Assembly: GCA_022578965.1 (NCBI GenBank)
Contig: MU400546.1
Span: 186,001-250,000 of the forward strand
DNA: 64,000 nt
Source: Xylaria sp. FL1777
Taxonomy: Eukaryota; Ascomycota; Sordariomycetes; Xylariales; Xylariaceae
Direction of reading: 5' to 3'
Part shown: piece by piece, positions 53,301-64,000 of the stretch
Position numbering within the stretch: position 1 is the stretch's first letter
Layout: each line of letters begins with the position of its first letter
The notes under the pieces: generated by a model
Databases searched by the model: none
What the model was told of the DNA's origin: nothing
The model's input: the letters and a program-made list of their open reading frames with translations, nothing else
Made by a program: the position numbers and the translations under genes

Positions 53301-53774
53301 CACCTACGCTCTTCGGTTTCCTGCGTCTGACCGCCCAGCCAATCTCTTCTTCTCCTGCCTACCTGACCCTCCCGCCAGCCAACCAGCCTCCTCCATCTCT
53401 ATCCCACCAACCTCCATCCCGCTCTACCTCCCGATCGACATTCCCGCATCTTGAGCCCGCTGCTGCTGCTGCTGCCGCCGCCGCCTCTGTTGCTCTGTCG
53501 CGACATCACCCGCTGTCGGCTCCGTTCAACCCTCATAACAATCTCCGACGCTCGCCAGGCCTTGAATCTCGCCGTCAGTTGGGCGAGAGTATCTACACAA
53601 AGCTCGACCGACTTAGCTGTCGTCTGAGCATCGTCAACACCACTACGCGCCATTCTCGTACCCCAGATCGCTCGCCCTCGCTCTAGTGCCGCGTAGCCCC
53701 AACGAGGGAGCTGCGGACTGCTGGTCACCTGCAGCAGGTGTACCTACCCTTATATCCACCTCGCCTGGACAAAC
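47331..53774. other. 6.4 kb gene-free spacer
   Basis: No gene is supported. Open frames are short and overlapping. The stretch contains a (GA)n tract near 50256-50270, a short tandem of ACTCTGACCAG at 50878-50906, GTAGGTAC words (51180-51240, 52450, 52530) and poly-T/poly-A tracts (52600-52625, 53126-53142). The last 800 bp before 53775 are CT-rich and probably hold the promoter and leader of the RRM-R3H gene. Confidence 0.55.
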
Positions 53775-55765
53775 ATGAACCGAGGCGACATGTATTATGA
53801 TTATTCTGCGACGGCCGCGCGTTCTCCTGGACCGATGAGACAAGGATACGCCACCGTAGGCCTGCCGTCGGGCTTGGGAGGAAGCCGGCAAGGCCAGCGC
53901 CCGTTAGATTCCCACGGCCAGCATGTTGGCGCCTACGGCCACGACGAGCGCCTTGGAGGGGGCTCGGCATATGAAACGGCTCAGAGATACGACCGTATGG
54001 CTCCTAACGCGATTCATTCCGGATATCTGCTGGATAACAACCAGACCTGGGGTTACAACGGAGTGATAGCTACCATGAACGGCCCTATGAATGGCAATAC
54101 TCGGCTCGGTGCAAGAGCCGTGAATCGACGTGCTGCGTTACCATCTGTGAGTGGCCCCTTTCTTCTTGTTTACACACCCCGCCTTGGTTATAAGGGCATG
54201 TCTAACTTGTGCATTGCAGACCTGGACCGACCCGACGAATCTAGGTATCCCACCCATATCCCAGATGTTCGACCCAAGCTTGAGCATGAATGGGAACGAA
54301 CATGATATGTCGGGCATGGCTGCCGACGCTCGCGGCATGATGGCAACACCTGCTTCGGTGGATGCTGAACAACTGATCCCCACCGCCATTGTTATTAAAA
54401 ATATTCAGTTCCAGTGCAGAAAAGAGATCCTGCAGGGCCTGATGGTCTCCATGAACCTTCCACAGCCTTATGCTTTCAACTACCACTTCGATAAGGGGGT
54501 CTTCAGGGGTCTGGCGTTCGCTAATTTCTCCACCGCCGAGGATACAGCTATTGTGATTCAGAAGATGAATGGGCTAGAAGTCATGGGACGTAAGCTTCGC
54601 GTCGAGTACAAGAAGATGCTGCCGCAGGATGAACGTGATCGGATTGACAGGGAGAAGCGAGAGAAACGTGGACAGCTTGAAGAACAGCACCGTGCGCCTC
54701 TTCCCATGCACCAACAGAGCGCTCTCCAGGCTCTTGGTGTCAGTGTCAAGCAGCAGCCGAACAATTCACCCTTGCGTATGTTCATAGCCCCTGTTTATGT
54801 ATCTGATGGCCCTGTACACTAATCTTGAGTCTAGGCGATGTAGATCTAAACGATCCTGCCACTCTCGAATTCTACACGCAACTAACAATCTTCAAGAACG
54901 ATCCAAGTCGCGAAATTCATGTCTTTCCCACCGAAGTTGCCCCTGAGCAGCGTCGCCAGATACACATCTTGGCTCATAATATGGGTCTAGAGCACAAATC
55001 TGTTGGCGAGGCTCACAACAGGCAGATTCAGGTTCAGAAACGATCAGAGAACTCGCCACCAGTACATACGCAGAATCAATTTCCCAATGTGTCCTGGGAG
55101 GACCACAGGCGTGGATTAAGCCGTGCTGCTACCTTTGATTTTGCTGAGTCTCGCATGGGTTCGAGTGCATACCACACGCTTGGCCGACAGAACCCTACGT
55201 TGGAACTCCCTGGCAGCCCAGATAATGGCATACCTAACAATCTCCGTGCTGCTAAGAGCTTTGCCGATCTCCGAGCTCACAGTCCTAGCCCTGCGCCTTC
55301 CGGCTCCAGCTATGCTGGTCTCGGGAATGGTCTCGGTGCCCGCTACGGTGATTTCTCCCAGACCTCGCTTACGACACCCCCAAATTTGACCCCCACGACA
55401 GCACATAACACTGCCTCCAGTACGGATGCTCTGTTGGCATCCAACATGAGTTCACTAGGTCTCAGCTACGATCCTAATGGCTCACATATGCGGAACAGAG
55501 ACACTCCGGGGGCTATCGGAAGCCAGCGACCCGGCGCTAATGGAGCCAGCCGTAATGCTCCTGAGAGACAGCCTCGTGGCCCAGAATGGGGGGAGACGGG
55601 CTCTGGATTTACCAGCCGCAGCCGCGGCCATATGCAACGGAGCAGCGGTATGTAATACTGATCATCACTATACAATCCGTGAATTATTTTGGTTGCTAAT
55701 CATTAAGTGGCCTTGCAGACTCCTCAGACGCCGGTCGAAATTCGGGCAACTCCCGGTTCCATTAA
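53775..55765 (+). CDS. PIN4: Pin4/Cip-type RRM-R3H RNA-binding protein
   Basis: Exons are 53775-54146, 54220-54775, 54835-55647 and 55719-55765, giving 595 residues. An unstructured N-terminus (MNRGDMYYDYSA) leads to an RRM at about residues 177-260 (AIVIKNIQF as RNP2-like, GLAFANF as RNP1-like). A charged linker follows (DERDRIDREKREKRG). The R3H domain lies at about 316-370 (LEFYTQLTIFKND, RRQIHILAHNMGLEHKSVG). The C-terminal 200 residues are Ser/Pro/Gly-rich and low in complexity. This RRM-then-R3H order is that of yeast Pin4/Mdt1 and fission yeast Cip1/Cip2, cytoplasmic regulators of mRNA linked to stress and checkpoint responses. Introns are 73, 59 and 71 bp with GTGAGT or GTATGT donors. 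The last exon encodes only about 16 residues, ending NSGNSRFH; without that splice the frame would stop one codon past the donor. Confidence 0.9.
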
Positions 55766-58700
55766 TCGGTCAGCCCATCCAATTCGATATAAAACTACCG
55801 AAAGTCTCAATATCTCATTAGCTTTGATGCTTTTGGGCCTCAGAAACCCCTGCAACTCGTTGAAATCGTGAGATGCCCTTTTCGGGGTTCTATGACGACT
55901 CCCGGTGTTCTAGATAACACAAAGAACGCCAAACTAACACATACCTGAGATGTGTTTGCAAGCTATCTCGTACTCACGGTGCTTTCCCTCCTGACCTTCA
56001 CGCAACAGACGCTTCAACGAGAAGACGATTTTATGATATAGAGTTACAACTTGTTCCACGGATCAGATCTCATTTGCTGCACACCCCTTTATCACTTGGG
56101 CCTGGTGACATATCTCGTGGTTACCATATTTTCCACGCACAGTTCTCTCCATTTTACGGCGTTTGCTCTCAACTATTTTGTAATATGATTACTGATTTGC
56201 GGCGCTTGCTTATACGCTAAGCGCGTTATTTTCTGCTTTTAAAGATTCCGCTCTATGCAGAAATTTCCACCCTGTCCGAATGGAGATTGAGCAGGAGGAG
56301 AGGGAGTTCGGAAGTTGTTCAGGGAAGCAGATGAGATACTGAGTATACGACCATCTTCATTTTATGCCACAACAGCCTCTGATGATGACGCGGTAAACGA
56401 ACCATCTCTGGATACAATATACAGCAATTCATGGGCGACCATTTACGGCTTAACGATTCCACTCCTATACCCTCAGGGCGTTTTCGGGTTACCTTGTTAC
56501 TCTTCCCATAGGGCTCGGCAACAGGACCTGGAAACCTCCTTGACGATGGCTACGTTGTTATGACGCATATGCGCATCAAATAAAGACAATAGTCGCGATA
56601 CTGGTTGGTTCAAGTACCACCTAGACGACCCTGCTAATGATTGTTTTCACGGCAGAGCAGAACCTGGGGTCGTCATAGTGATAGCCAACTCGATGTCGGA
56701 AGACTGGATACGAAGAACGAAACGATGATGTTAACGGAACCTATTACGTATTGACTTTTTCTTTCCTTTGGTGGGAGCTGGATGTTCCTCCTGAAGTTGT
56801 GCAGCTGTGTGACCCAGGGATGAACATGAGGACAAGAGAGCTACTGGTAGTTGATTTGTATACTTGACAGAGTTGCTCTTTTCTCTCTCTCTCTCTCTCT
56901 ATTGTATTGTGCATTACGGTTTACTCGGACAATTTACTTGGTCCCAGCGATACTACAACCGCTCACCCCGAGGGCAGGTTGCAACGTGGAGTTAGGACTG
57001 AAGATACGGGCATATCGTTATAGTGGAAAAGGGGTAATGGGCAAGATACACAATCACTTACTCAAAGGATTGTACCGGAATATGAAAAAGCATTTGATCG
57101 ATTCATTTCATGTCCGCCAAGCTCACATCATGCTCAAGTTACAGTGAATGAAGGAATTGCATGTGCTCAGCTAAACACCCGCCAAAAATATATGGCGGAT
57201 ATTGTTAAGGTTGCCTGGTGTTGACATAAATAACGTCTATCTTTACCTAATATTCAATATATCTTTTCTTTCTACTTGTTCCTTTCTTTTTTATTTTTGG
57301 TAGATAAATACCAGCAAGCATGCAGGGCGCCTCTAGACTATAAGACAGCTACAAATACACAGCCGGGCTTAAACTGGATCCATAGCCAGAAGGCAATCAG
57401 CAGCATAAGGCCGCTTTCATTGTTCTTTGAAACACTGTCTTATTTGCTAATGCTAAGCTACGGATTAATTACGTTCAGACATTCACAAGGGTAATTAATC
57501 ACAAATAATAACATACGTTGAGCACTATGAAAGATCTTATCCTTAGACTTAACTGGGTATTCCAATAACTTAACAGCATTCTTGTCTTTGCGCCACCTTA
57601 AAAGAAACAACAGAAAAAGAGAGAGCGATGGTCTGGGGCACCCAAGGCTATGTACAATATTTCTTAGCATTTCTCCCCAAACATTCTATCTAGCTAAGAC
57701 TCTGACAGAGCGGAATCTGGCTGTAGTTGCACGTGAGCCCACGGAGAGGAGACGAAGGGGAAGAGGGAAATGAGGAAGGAAGCAACAAGACTCCAGAACT
57801 AGCCGAGTTTACTGTGTTGGGTCATCTATGGTATGATTTTTCGACTTTGTGACTCGGAGGTGCCGGAGGTGCCGGAGATGGGAAGAGGGAAGAGGGGTGG
57901 TAAATATGAGGGGATAGTTCTTGGCTATACGATCTCCTCTCGCGCCCCCTTGATCGACGCAGGTGATGTTGGTATGTACAGAATTTCTACAGTATTGCGA
58001 AGGGATCATAGACCACACGAATCGCTTTGAACACGGATTCGTGTGGCTTAATTGGCAGGGTGTGGTGCTTGAGGCGACACATACGATGGTAACGTAATGG
58101 GAAATAAAGGAGGAGAATCGTTGTCTTCACAATTATCCCCAACACTAGGTCAGTACCGTGTCAATCTTAGACATTAGAATAAGTCTATGAAGAGTCTTGA
58201 CTAAATAATACCTCAATCCTGCTGCTATTTACCACGCACTTAAGTAGATATCTTGCGGTAGTCATTTTGTGTATAAATAATTGCCTTAACTTGAAGAGCC
58301 CTTTATAGTTCCTATGACTAGGTCAGCTATTTTCTTTGGAACAGAGGTGAAAACAATGGCAGTAAGTAGTGAAAATAATGACTACAAGTAGTTTAGTAAC
58401 ATTGTTTCAGTACATCTATACGAAGTAACGTAATGCTAATCTTGAAAAGTAGGAAACTGTAAGCAGTCGACATATTCTTAACCAAACATTTAGCGCGAAA
58501 ATCAAAAGAAATATCGGTTTTAATATTGGCATATAAACAACCGTGCTATGTTTATCGGCTTCAATACGCACCTAGAACTTTTAGCTATAAGCGAAATAGC
58601 TTTACAGCAGGCTTGTGCAGCCATAAATTAATTCTGTTTAAAAGAAAAATTAAACGGCGTTAGTGACATGAAATATCTCTGCTCAGAACTAAATGATCGA

Positions 58701-60079
58701 TGAAACATTCGTTGGTTGTTGTTTAGTAAGTTTGCCCCTTGCAGGATTTAATTTAATAACAATAGGAGGAGTGTGGCACAATAGGCGTGCCTAGACCACG
58801 GATAGTTATACAGCAAACAACAATAACTATTTATATTCAGGTACTTCCCTTGTTACATTAGAGGCCTGGTATGCTACTCACAACCAGAAGGTTCCATAGA
58901 CATAACTGATCTGCGATTATGGTGTCCAGCACATAAGCAAAGGCTAAGAGGGTTAGAGATTCATCGTTGCCCTCTCTTACCATCCGTTTCTATCTCCATT
59001 CTTCTATTTCACATCAACATATATCATGCAAGTACAGAAGATCGCCGGGCGTCTTTTCAAGGTTTCCTCAGACACTTACTAATAGTTGCGTCCGAGGAGT
59101 CCTTGTAATCATGGGAGTAAGCTACTTCATACATAATGAATAAATTATAACGATTTCAGTCTCTAGGGATATTATATATGCGAATATTTATAGGCCTTCG
59201 CATGTACGGTTAGCGCATTTTATATTTCTTTGGCCTCATTGAACCCCCCTCCTCCCAAAGATTTGTTCACGATGTGGAAATTTGGTATATACTCCACGTA
59301 AACACAACGAGCTAATTCACACACTTTTAAGGTGTAACTCATTAAGTTATCCTTGTTATTCAAGGCTAACTATAATACTTTATGCGCCGTGCCTATTCTC
59401 TGAACGCTTTTTGGTTAAAGTAACATTAAGCCCAAGGTCACCCACTTATTATTTTGGCCTAAGCTAAACGCAAGGCCGCTAGAGTATCTACTGGTTATAC
59501 TTTAGAGTATTTTCTGGATTTTAGTTATTTAGGGAAAGGTGATTGGCCCATCCAATAATGCACATCAAACTGGTTATTAAGTATCAAAGCCGGTCACATA
59601 GTTCACAGGCACTTGTAATTACGAGTGCTTGTAATTGATAGCAACGTGGGATACGCTTGTGGAAATGCTCGTAAGCGAAGATTCTGGTCTTCGTAGTCTA
59701 GTCCTTCCTCATAATAAACCCTTCTTGAGGTGGACAATGTAGCTGTCGCGCACTTTAAAAACACGGCACTTCACACAAAGGTGTATCTATGCTACTACTA
59801 TTTCTCCGTTTAGCTGCCCCGAAAGCCTGGATACACTCAGTCAAGGAGGCGTGGACAGGCGAGATATCTCGAATGAAGGAGTGAAGGGTTAATTGGCATA
59901 TCTAGGCGGAAACTCTGCGACTCCGTTAAATCCGTTAACTTCGCTTCTTCTCCGAGTACATCCCGTATAAAAGAGAATGATGAGCCTCCAGCTATCAGTA
60001 TTAGAAGGTGTCACATTAAGTTGTAATTTTACAAGGCTCAATCGTCTACCGGGAGCCAATTGTTGATTCAATTAAACTC
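55766..60079. other. 4.3 kb AT-rich spacer
   Basis: No coding region is supported. From about 57200 to 59800 the sequence is clearly AT-rich, with many short frames and no motif. A (TC)n tract lies at 56882-56900. I see no terminal repeats or transposase motifs, although decayed repeats cannot be excluded by eye. Confidence 0.55.
56882..56900. repeat. (TC)n microsatellite
   Basis: About nine TC units in non-coding sequence. Confidence 0.85.
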
Positions 60080-60916
60080 ATGGCTACCAGAAAAGTCGTC
60101 CTCTGCACTGGAGCAAACCAGGGGCTCGGCTTCGCAGTGATGTGTGTCGCTGCGCTACGCCAGCCAGAAAACATATACATTATAGCAAGCCGTGATCTCG
60201 CCAAAGGCGAAGAGGCGGCAACTAAAATACAGAATTCAGGAGTCAAAGCTCAATTCGATGTAGTCCAACTGGATGTGACGAAGGACGAAGAGATTATTTC
60301 GGCTGCTTCCTATGTCGAAAAGAAGTATGGTAGACTAGACGGTGGGTTAGAACTTCTTATGCTGCACTGGAAACTGTTGACTAACGCACTGCTTTGAACA
60401 GTTCTCATTAATAACTCTGGAATCATACGCGTACCGCCTCCCAGGGATCTTACTGCCCTCCGATCAGCGTATAATGAGATACTAAGCACGAACCTCACCT
60501 CTGTTGCGGTCGTCACGGCTGCATTCACTCCGCTTTTATATAAGTCGACAGATCCAAAAGTCATCAACGTCTCATCGGGACTTGGGAGCTGCCAGAACTC
60601 GCTTACTAAGAAGATGGGGAGAAACCCTCCTTATGGCGCTAGCAAGATTGGCTTGAACGGGCTCTCAGTGCATTTGCAGGTGGCGGAGAACGACCGCGTC
60701 GAAATCGAAGGAGAGGCTGGCAAACCACGGATCCGTTATTACGTGTGTGCGCCCGGGGCGCTCAAGACTGCGTTTTCGAACTTCAAGGAAGGACTGCGGT
60801 TGCCGGGGAGAGGTGCGGAGGTCATCGTACATCTGCTAGCAGACGACGAACGCCTATATGAAGGAGGCTCGTACTGGGAATACGAAGAGGGAGAAATGCG
60901 GCGCGTGCCTTGGTAG
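60080..60916 (+). CDS. Short-chain dehydrogenase/reductase (SDR)
   Basis: Exons are 60080-60341 and 60402-60916, giving 258 residues, the usual size for a classical SDR. The Rossmann motif is CTGANQGLGF (GxxxGxG) at the N-terminus. NNSG replaces the common NNAG after the intron, VINVSSGLGS carries the catalytic Ser, and the YxxxK motif is Y165 and K169 (YGASKIG). The catalytic Asn-Ser-Tyr-Lys set is therefore present. The enzyme should be a cytosolic NAD(P)-dependent oxidoreductase; its substrate cannot be told. The C-terminus is acidic (YWEYEEGEM) and ends RRVPW. The 60-bp intron (60342-60401) has a GTGGGT donor and a CTAAC branch. It is convergent with the next gene. Confidence 0.9.
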
Positions 60917-61393
60917 GTGAGAGGCGGCATAACACGTTTGGTGTTTGTGCTTCCTACTATACCTCCTGGACGACACGCAGATCCTGCTAGGCTTTAATGA
61001 TATAGAGATACAAATGTAGACTTGTAAAGCGTCGAGAAAGTTTAGCCAACGTCTAAAACAACATTTGTTTTATGGATTTAACTCTTGCTTTTTGGTCGTC
61101 TAGGTATTTATATAAACTTTATCCTAGTAATATCATTGAGTCCCTAGGACATCTGAATTTCCAATGATTTACCTTTAAGTTAAATTAGTTTCTAGTGTAT
61201 AAAGATAAAAAGCTGTTATTAAACACTCACTAAAAGAAAAAAAAGTTTAAACTAAGACTTTTTTTAACTTTTAAGAAGTCAACAGTTTATAAACTTCTTC
61301 TTGCTCCGATGCCCATATACGGGCTGCTCTTAACCCTAATAGTTCATCGCAGAGCTAGATTGTAATGAATTTTTTGAGAGAATACCGTATACA
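60917..61393. terminator. Shared 3' region of two convergent genes
   Basis: These 477 bp lie between two stop codons facing each other. The AT-rich middle (61080-61280) should hold the polyadenylation signals of both genes. No specific site can be fixed by eye. Confidence 0.5.
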
Positions 61394-62383
61394 TTAAATA
61401 TTCACTATCCTTGAGCTAGTAACACACTCGACAAATTCTTTGCCAAATATCACAGCTGGCGTTTGAAAACCCCCTTGAACCTTCCCTGCTAACACACACT
61501 TCGCGGCTTCTACTGAAACTATTCCCGTAAAGGTATATCCGTTCACAGTGTGAAGTGCAGCGTGCTTTGTATTTCCATCTCGTGTGGTAACTATAACGGC
61601 AGCATGATAGGGACTTGCCTCCCTTTGCTCAACAGTGGGCCCATCAGGCAAAGAAGAAAGGTCCGAAGTAGGGAAAAAATCTGCAGATGCTCGTATAAAA
61701 GTTCTAATGTTGGAAACCCTAGTCGATTTCCATATTGTGATAAGGTCTGGGAGCGTCACAGGAAAGCAGGAAACCGGTCCGTTCCCATCATCGAAGTCGA
61801 ACTGTTGTGTGCTGCTGATATCTTGTTGTACCATAGTGCCATCACGCCGCTGAAGGCACTCAGGAGACAGGCTGTCTCTTGCTGTGATGGCTGAACCCCG
61901 TGACATAGGTCCGGTGATGCACAGAGCGACATCAATGCTATCAGCTTGCTCCACACTCTGCAATGCGTGGAGGACCAGGCAACCCAGCATTGTTACGCTA
62001 CCACCACATCCAGGCAGTAGCATAACGCCACATCTCCTTGCCTTTTCATCTAACCTTTCCGCCAGCTGATAGCTGAACAACTCAGCCGAGACGTCCAGGT
62101 AGTGTACGCCCTTCTCAATACATGCTGCCATCAAAGGCTCGGCTGTTTTCCCAAAAGGCCCGGCACAGTTGAGAAGCACTTTAATATCCCCTAGGGCCGA
62201 GGCAATAACATTGGGATTTTCAACGTTGAATACTAGATAGGGGGCAGCGAGTTGGGTGGCGAGTTCCGCAAGCTTGCCACGCGATTTTCCACCAAGGACA
62301 AATTGAAGCCGGAGACTATTGGCATGTTGACATGCAATGCGTCCTGTGTAACCCGTCGCCCCGTAGATCATCAACTTCCCCAT
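61394..62383 (-). CDS. Saccharopine-dehydrogenase-like NAD(P)-binding reductase
   Basis: A single-exon gene of 329 residues. The N-terminus MGKLMIYGATGYTGR is a Rossmann nucleotide-binding motif of the saccharopine dehydrogenase-like and trans-acting enoyl reductase families. It is followed by LLNCAGPFGKTAEPLMAACI and GVHYLDVSAE, both typical of this group. The next segment, VMLLPGCGGSVTMLGCLV, resembles the conserved glycine-rich loop but is followed by weaker similarity. The C-terminus has HTVNGYTFTGIVSVEAAKC and GGFQTPAVIFGKEFVE, which also fit. These proteins are usually NAD(P)H-dependent oxidoreductases of unknown substrate, and some act in secondary metabolism. No membrane segment is certain. 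It is convergent with the SDR. Confidence 0.82.
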   Translation of the reverse strand: MGKLMIYGATGYTGRIACQHANSLRLQFVLGGKSRGKLAELATQLAAPYLVFNVENPNVIASALGDIKVLLNCAGPFGKTAEPLMAACIEKGVHYLDVSAELFSYQLAERLDEKARRCGVMLLPGCGGSVTMLGCLVLHALQSVEQADSIDVALCITGPMSRGSAITARDSLSPECLQRRDGTMVQQDISSTQQFDFDDGNGPVSCFPVTLPDLITIWKSTRVSNIRTFIRASADFFPTSDLSSLPDGPTVEQREASPYHAAVIVTTRDGNTKHAALHTVNGYTFTGIVSVEAAKCVLAGKVQGGFQTPAVIFGKEFVECVTSSRIVNI

Positions 62384-64000
62384 GTTGGCAGTTTATGACT
62401 CAAATATAGTAGGAAGATAATATTGTATAAGCTGAAGCCAGCAGTCTAAAGCGGAGATGAAGAGAAAAGCTGCTCTACTTCTGGAGTGTCCAATGACTAC
62501 TTCAGTCATTGCCTTTATTACTAATGAAATTCCAACGTGGGACGATGACACATACATACGTAAAATCTTGATACTCGGATTGGTCTGACATGGTCAACGG
62601 AGAATCCCACTATACTCGGAGTTCCAAGTGGTACAGCAACTCTTATAGTGAAACACATGAAGCTAGTAATGAAGAAGACAAAAACTATAATTCCACCGGA
62701 CCTCTCTGTAAAGGAATATCTCAACAAGCGACAGCCCCTAGTAACTATTATAATTCTTCCGAGTTAGAGCTCTTCAAACGAAAGGTGATACCTGGTCCAT
62801 TCAGCCGGCCGCGGATATATTAATACTAGAAGGGGTAACAGCCATCAGATTCATTACTAGATTTGTACCATTCGGTTGTTGCTTGTTGTTCCGGAGGCCT
62901 CCCTTGTGAATTACATTACTAAATAAGTTTTGCTATAATAGCGGTGTTGCGGACTCCTCTTTGGATTATGTAGAATATCTAGTTGTATACTGAACTAGTA
63001 GTTTGAGGCATATAGATCCAGCACAAATTCGGTGTAGCATCCGCTAGCATGGTCTTATTTTCTGGCACCGGCGTGATTACATTTTCATAACTGGAACAAC
63101 ATTCTGATAGAGCATTAAAAATGGCTCAGTTACTCTAGTGTTGAGGAGGTATCGACTACAGATAGTTATCAAACGGCAACATCGTCTTTGAACTCACGCA
63201 TTACGTTCAGAGACAGGTATAATTAAATGTGACGGAGGCAAATTGAATGCGTCGGAGGTCTAGTGGACATACAATCGGATCACACAATAAATATAGGCGA
63301 GTAGAGTCTTCAACTTGTATGATTAGACAATCTAATGAGGCAGTCTCTAAGTTCTGAGTATAAAGCGAGGAAAGGCAAGGTGTAAAGGTATTCGCCTATT
63401 TTCACAACTCTTGTCCCTTTATAGAGAGCCCACGGAAGGACGTTTACTGTTTTTTGCACTTAAACAAGCATCGAAATAATAGTACACACGGATCAAGGTC
63501 TCGGGATAGATTTCCCTACAAGACGCCTAGTTGCAACTTTTCTGACGAGGGCTTCTCTCCTTAAGACAATGTGCTACGGCATATGTCGACCATGCATGAC
63601 GTCAAACTCAACAGGGAGAAGCAAGGCCGCAAGAGAAGCCTAGAGGAATTAAGAATCCTCCGTACTTTGCTGGATAGAATAACCCACTCGAAGTGACCAT
63701 GTCTATATCAGGAGGTATGGAATACGTTGATGACGTTCGCAGGATGGTGTCAGAGATGTTTGTCTCTAGAGTGGAGTTGGGTCACTGAAGGGTAGCTGCT
63801 AGGTCGTAGTTATGGGTAAGGGCTCAATATTATTGATTCCTGAGTTCCCCCAAGAAGTATTGGAAGGGAACTCATCTGTATATAGTAAATACTAGACTGT
63901 CTCCCCACAATTAAGCTACTTCTACCCTGCTGCGACCCTAGTCCCTGACAGATGGCATGAATAGGGAGCACTTTCAATCAATGACTACACCTATCTTAGG
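62384..64000. other. Right-end spacer
   Basis: I see no supported gene in the last 1.6 kb. A short plus-strand frame at 62590-62823 is low-complexity (Ser/Asn/Tyr-rich) and unsupported. Confidence 0.5.

Noticed and set aside
53288..53686. 132-codon frame with nine Ala upstream of the RRM-R3H gene, a possible leader ORF
   Set aside because: It opens with GTG and contains no ATG; openness comes from CT-rich sequence and a GCT/GCC triplet run.
62590..62823. 77-codon plus-strand frame near the right end
   Set aside because: Low-complexity Ser/Asn/Tyr composition, short, and no signal peptide or motif.

Overview
The window is nuclear DNA from a filamentous ascomycete (Pezizomycotina), most likely a sordariomycete. 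The evidence is short spliceosomal introns (mostly 50-80 bp, GTRNGT donors, CTAAC/CTGAC-like branch sites), recognisable fungal housekeeping genes, and long gene-poor spacers full of GTAGGTAC / TACCTAGGTA words. I cannot name the genus. I support fifteen genes, twelve of them spliced, plus one weak ORF. All exon limits were read by eye from splice signals, frame and family conservation. No tRNA, rRNA, CRISPR array or intact transposon was recognised.

Layout. 0.6-9.7 kb: two minus-strand nuclear genes, the DEAH helicase PRP43 and a large KDM4-type JmjC histone demethylase. 9.7-13.2 kb: a spacer with a 10-N gap between a long G tract and a C tract. The gap is flanked by two degraded copies of the same 95 bp, which looks like an assembly artefact. 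13.2-14.9 kb: a Ser/Pro-rich protein that I take to be fungal-specific. 14.9-25.0 kb: a 10 kb gene desert.

25.0-37.5 kb is the accessory-looking part. It holds an anion:cation symporter-type MFS transporter, a truncated PDI-like protein with an HDEL tail but no CxxC, a divergently transcribed secretory prolyl-4-hydroxylase-like 2OG oxygenase, a pepsin-like aspartic protease and a sedolisin. The PDI-like/hydroxylase pair recalls the alpha and beta subunits of animal prolyl 4-hydroxylase and is the most interesting feature of the window.

38.7-47.3 kb returns to housekeeping: clamp-loader subunit RFC3, a Cys-rich acidic protein, histone H2A.Z, and a small secreted protein. 47.3-53.8 kb is gene-free. 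53.8-55.8 kb encodes a Pin4/Cip-type RRM-R3H RNA-binding protein. 55.8-60.1 kb is an AT-rich spacer. 60.1-62.4 kb holds a convergent pair of NAD(P)-dependent enzymes, a short-chain dehydrogenase and a saccharopine-dehydrogenase-like reductase. The last 1.6 kb appears empty.
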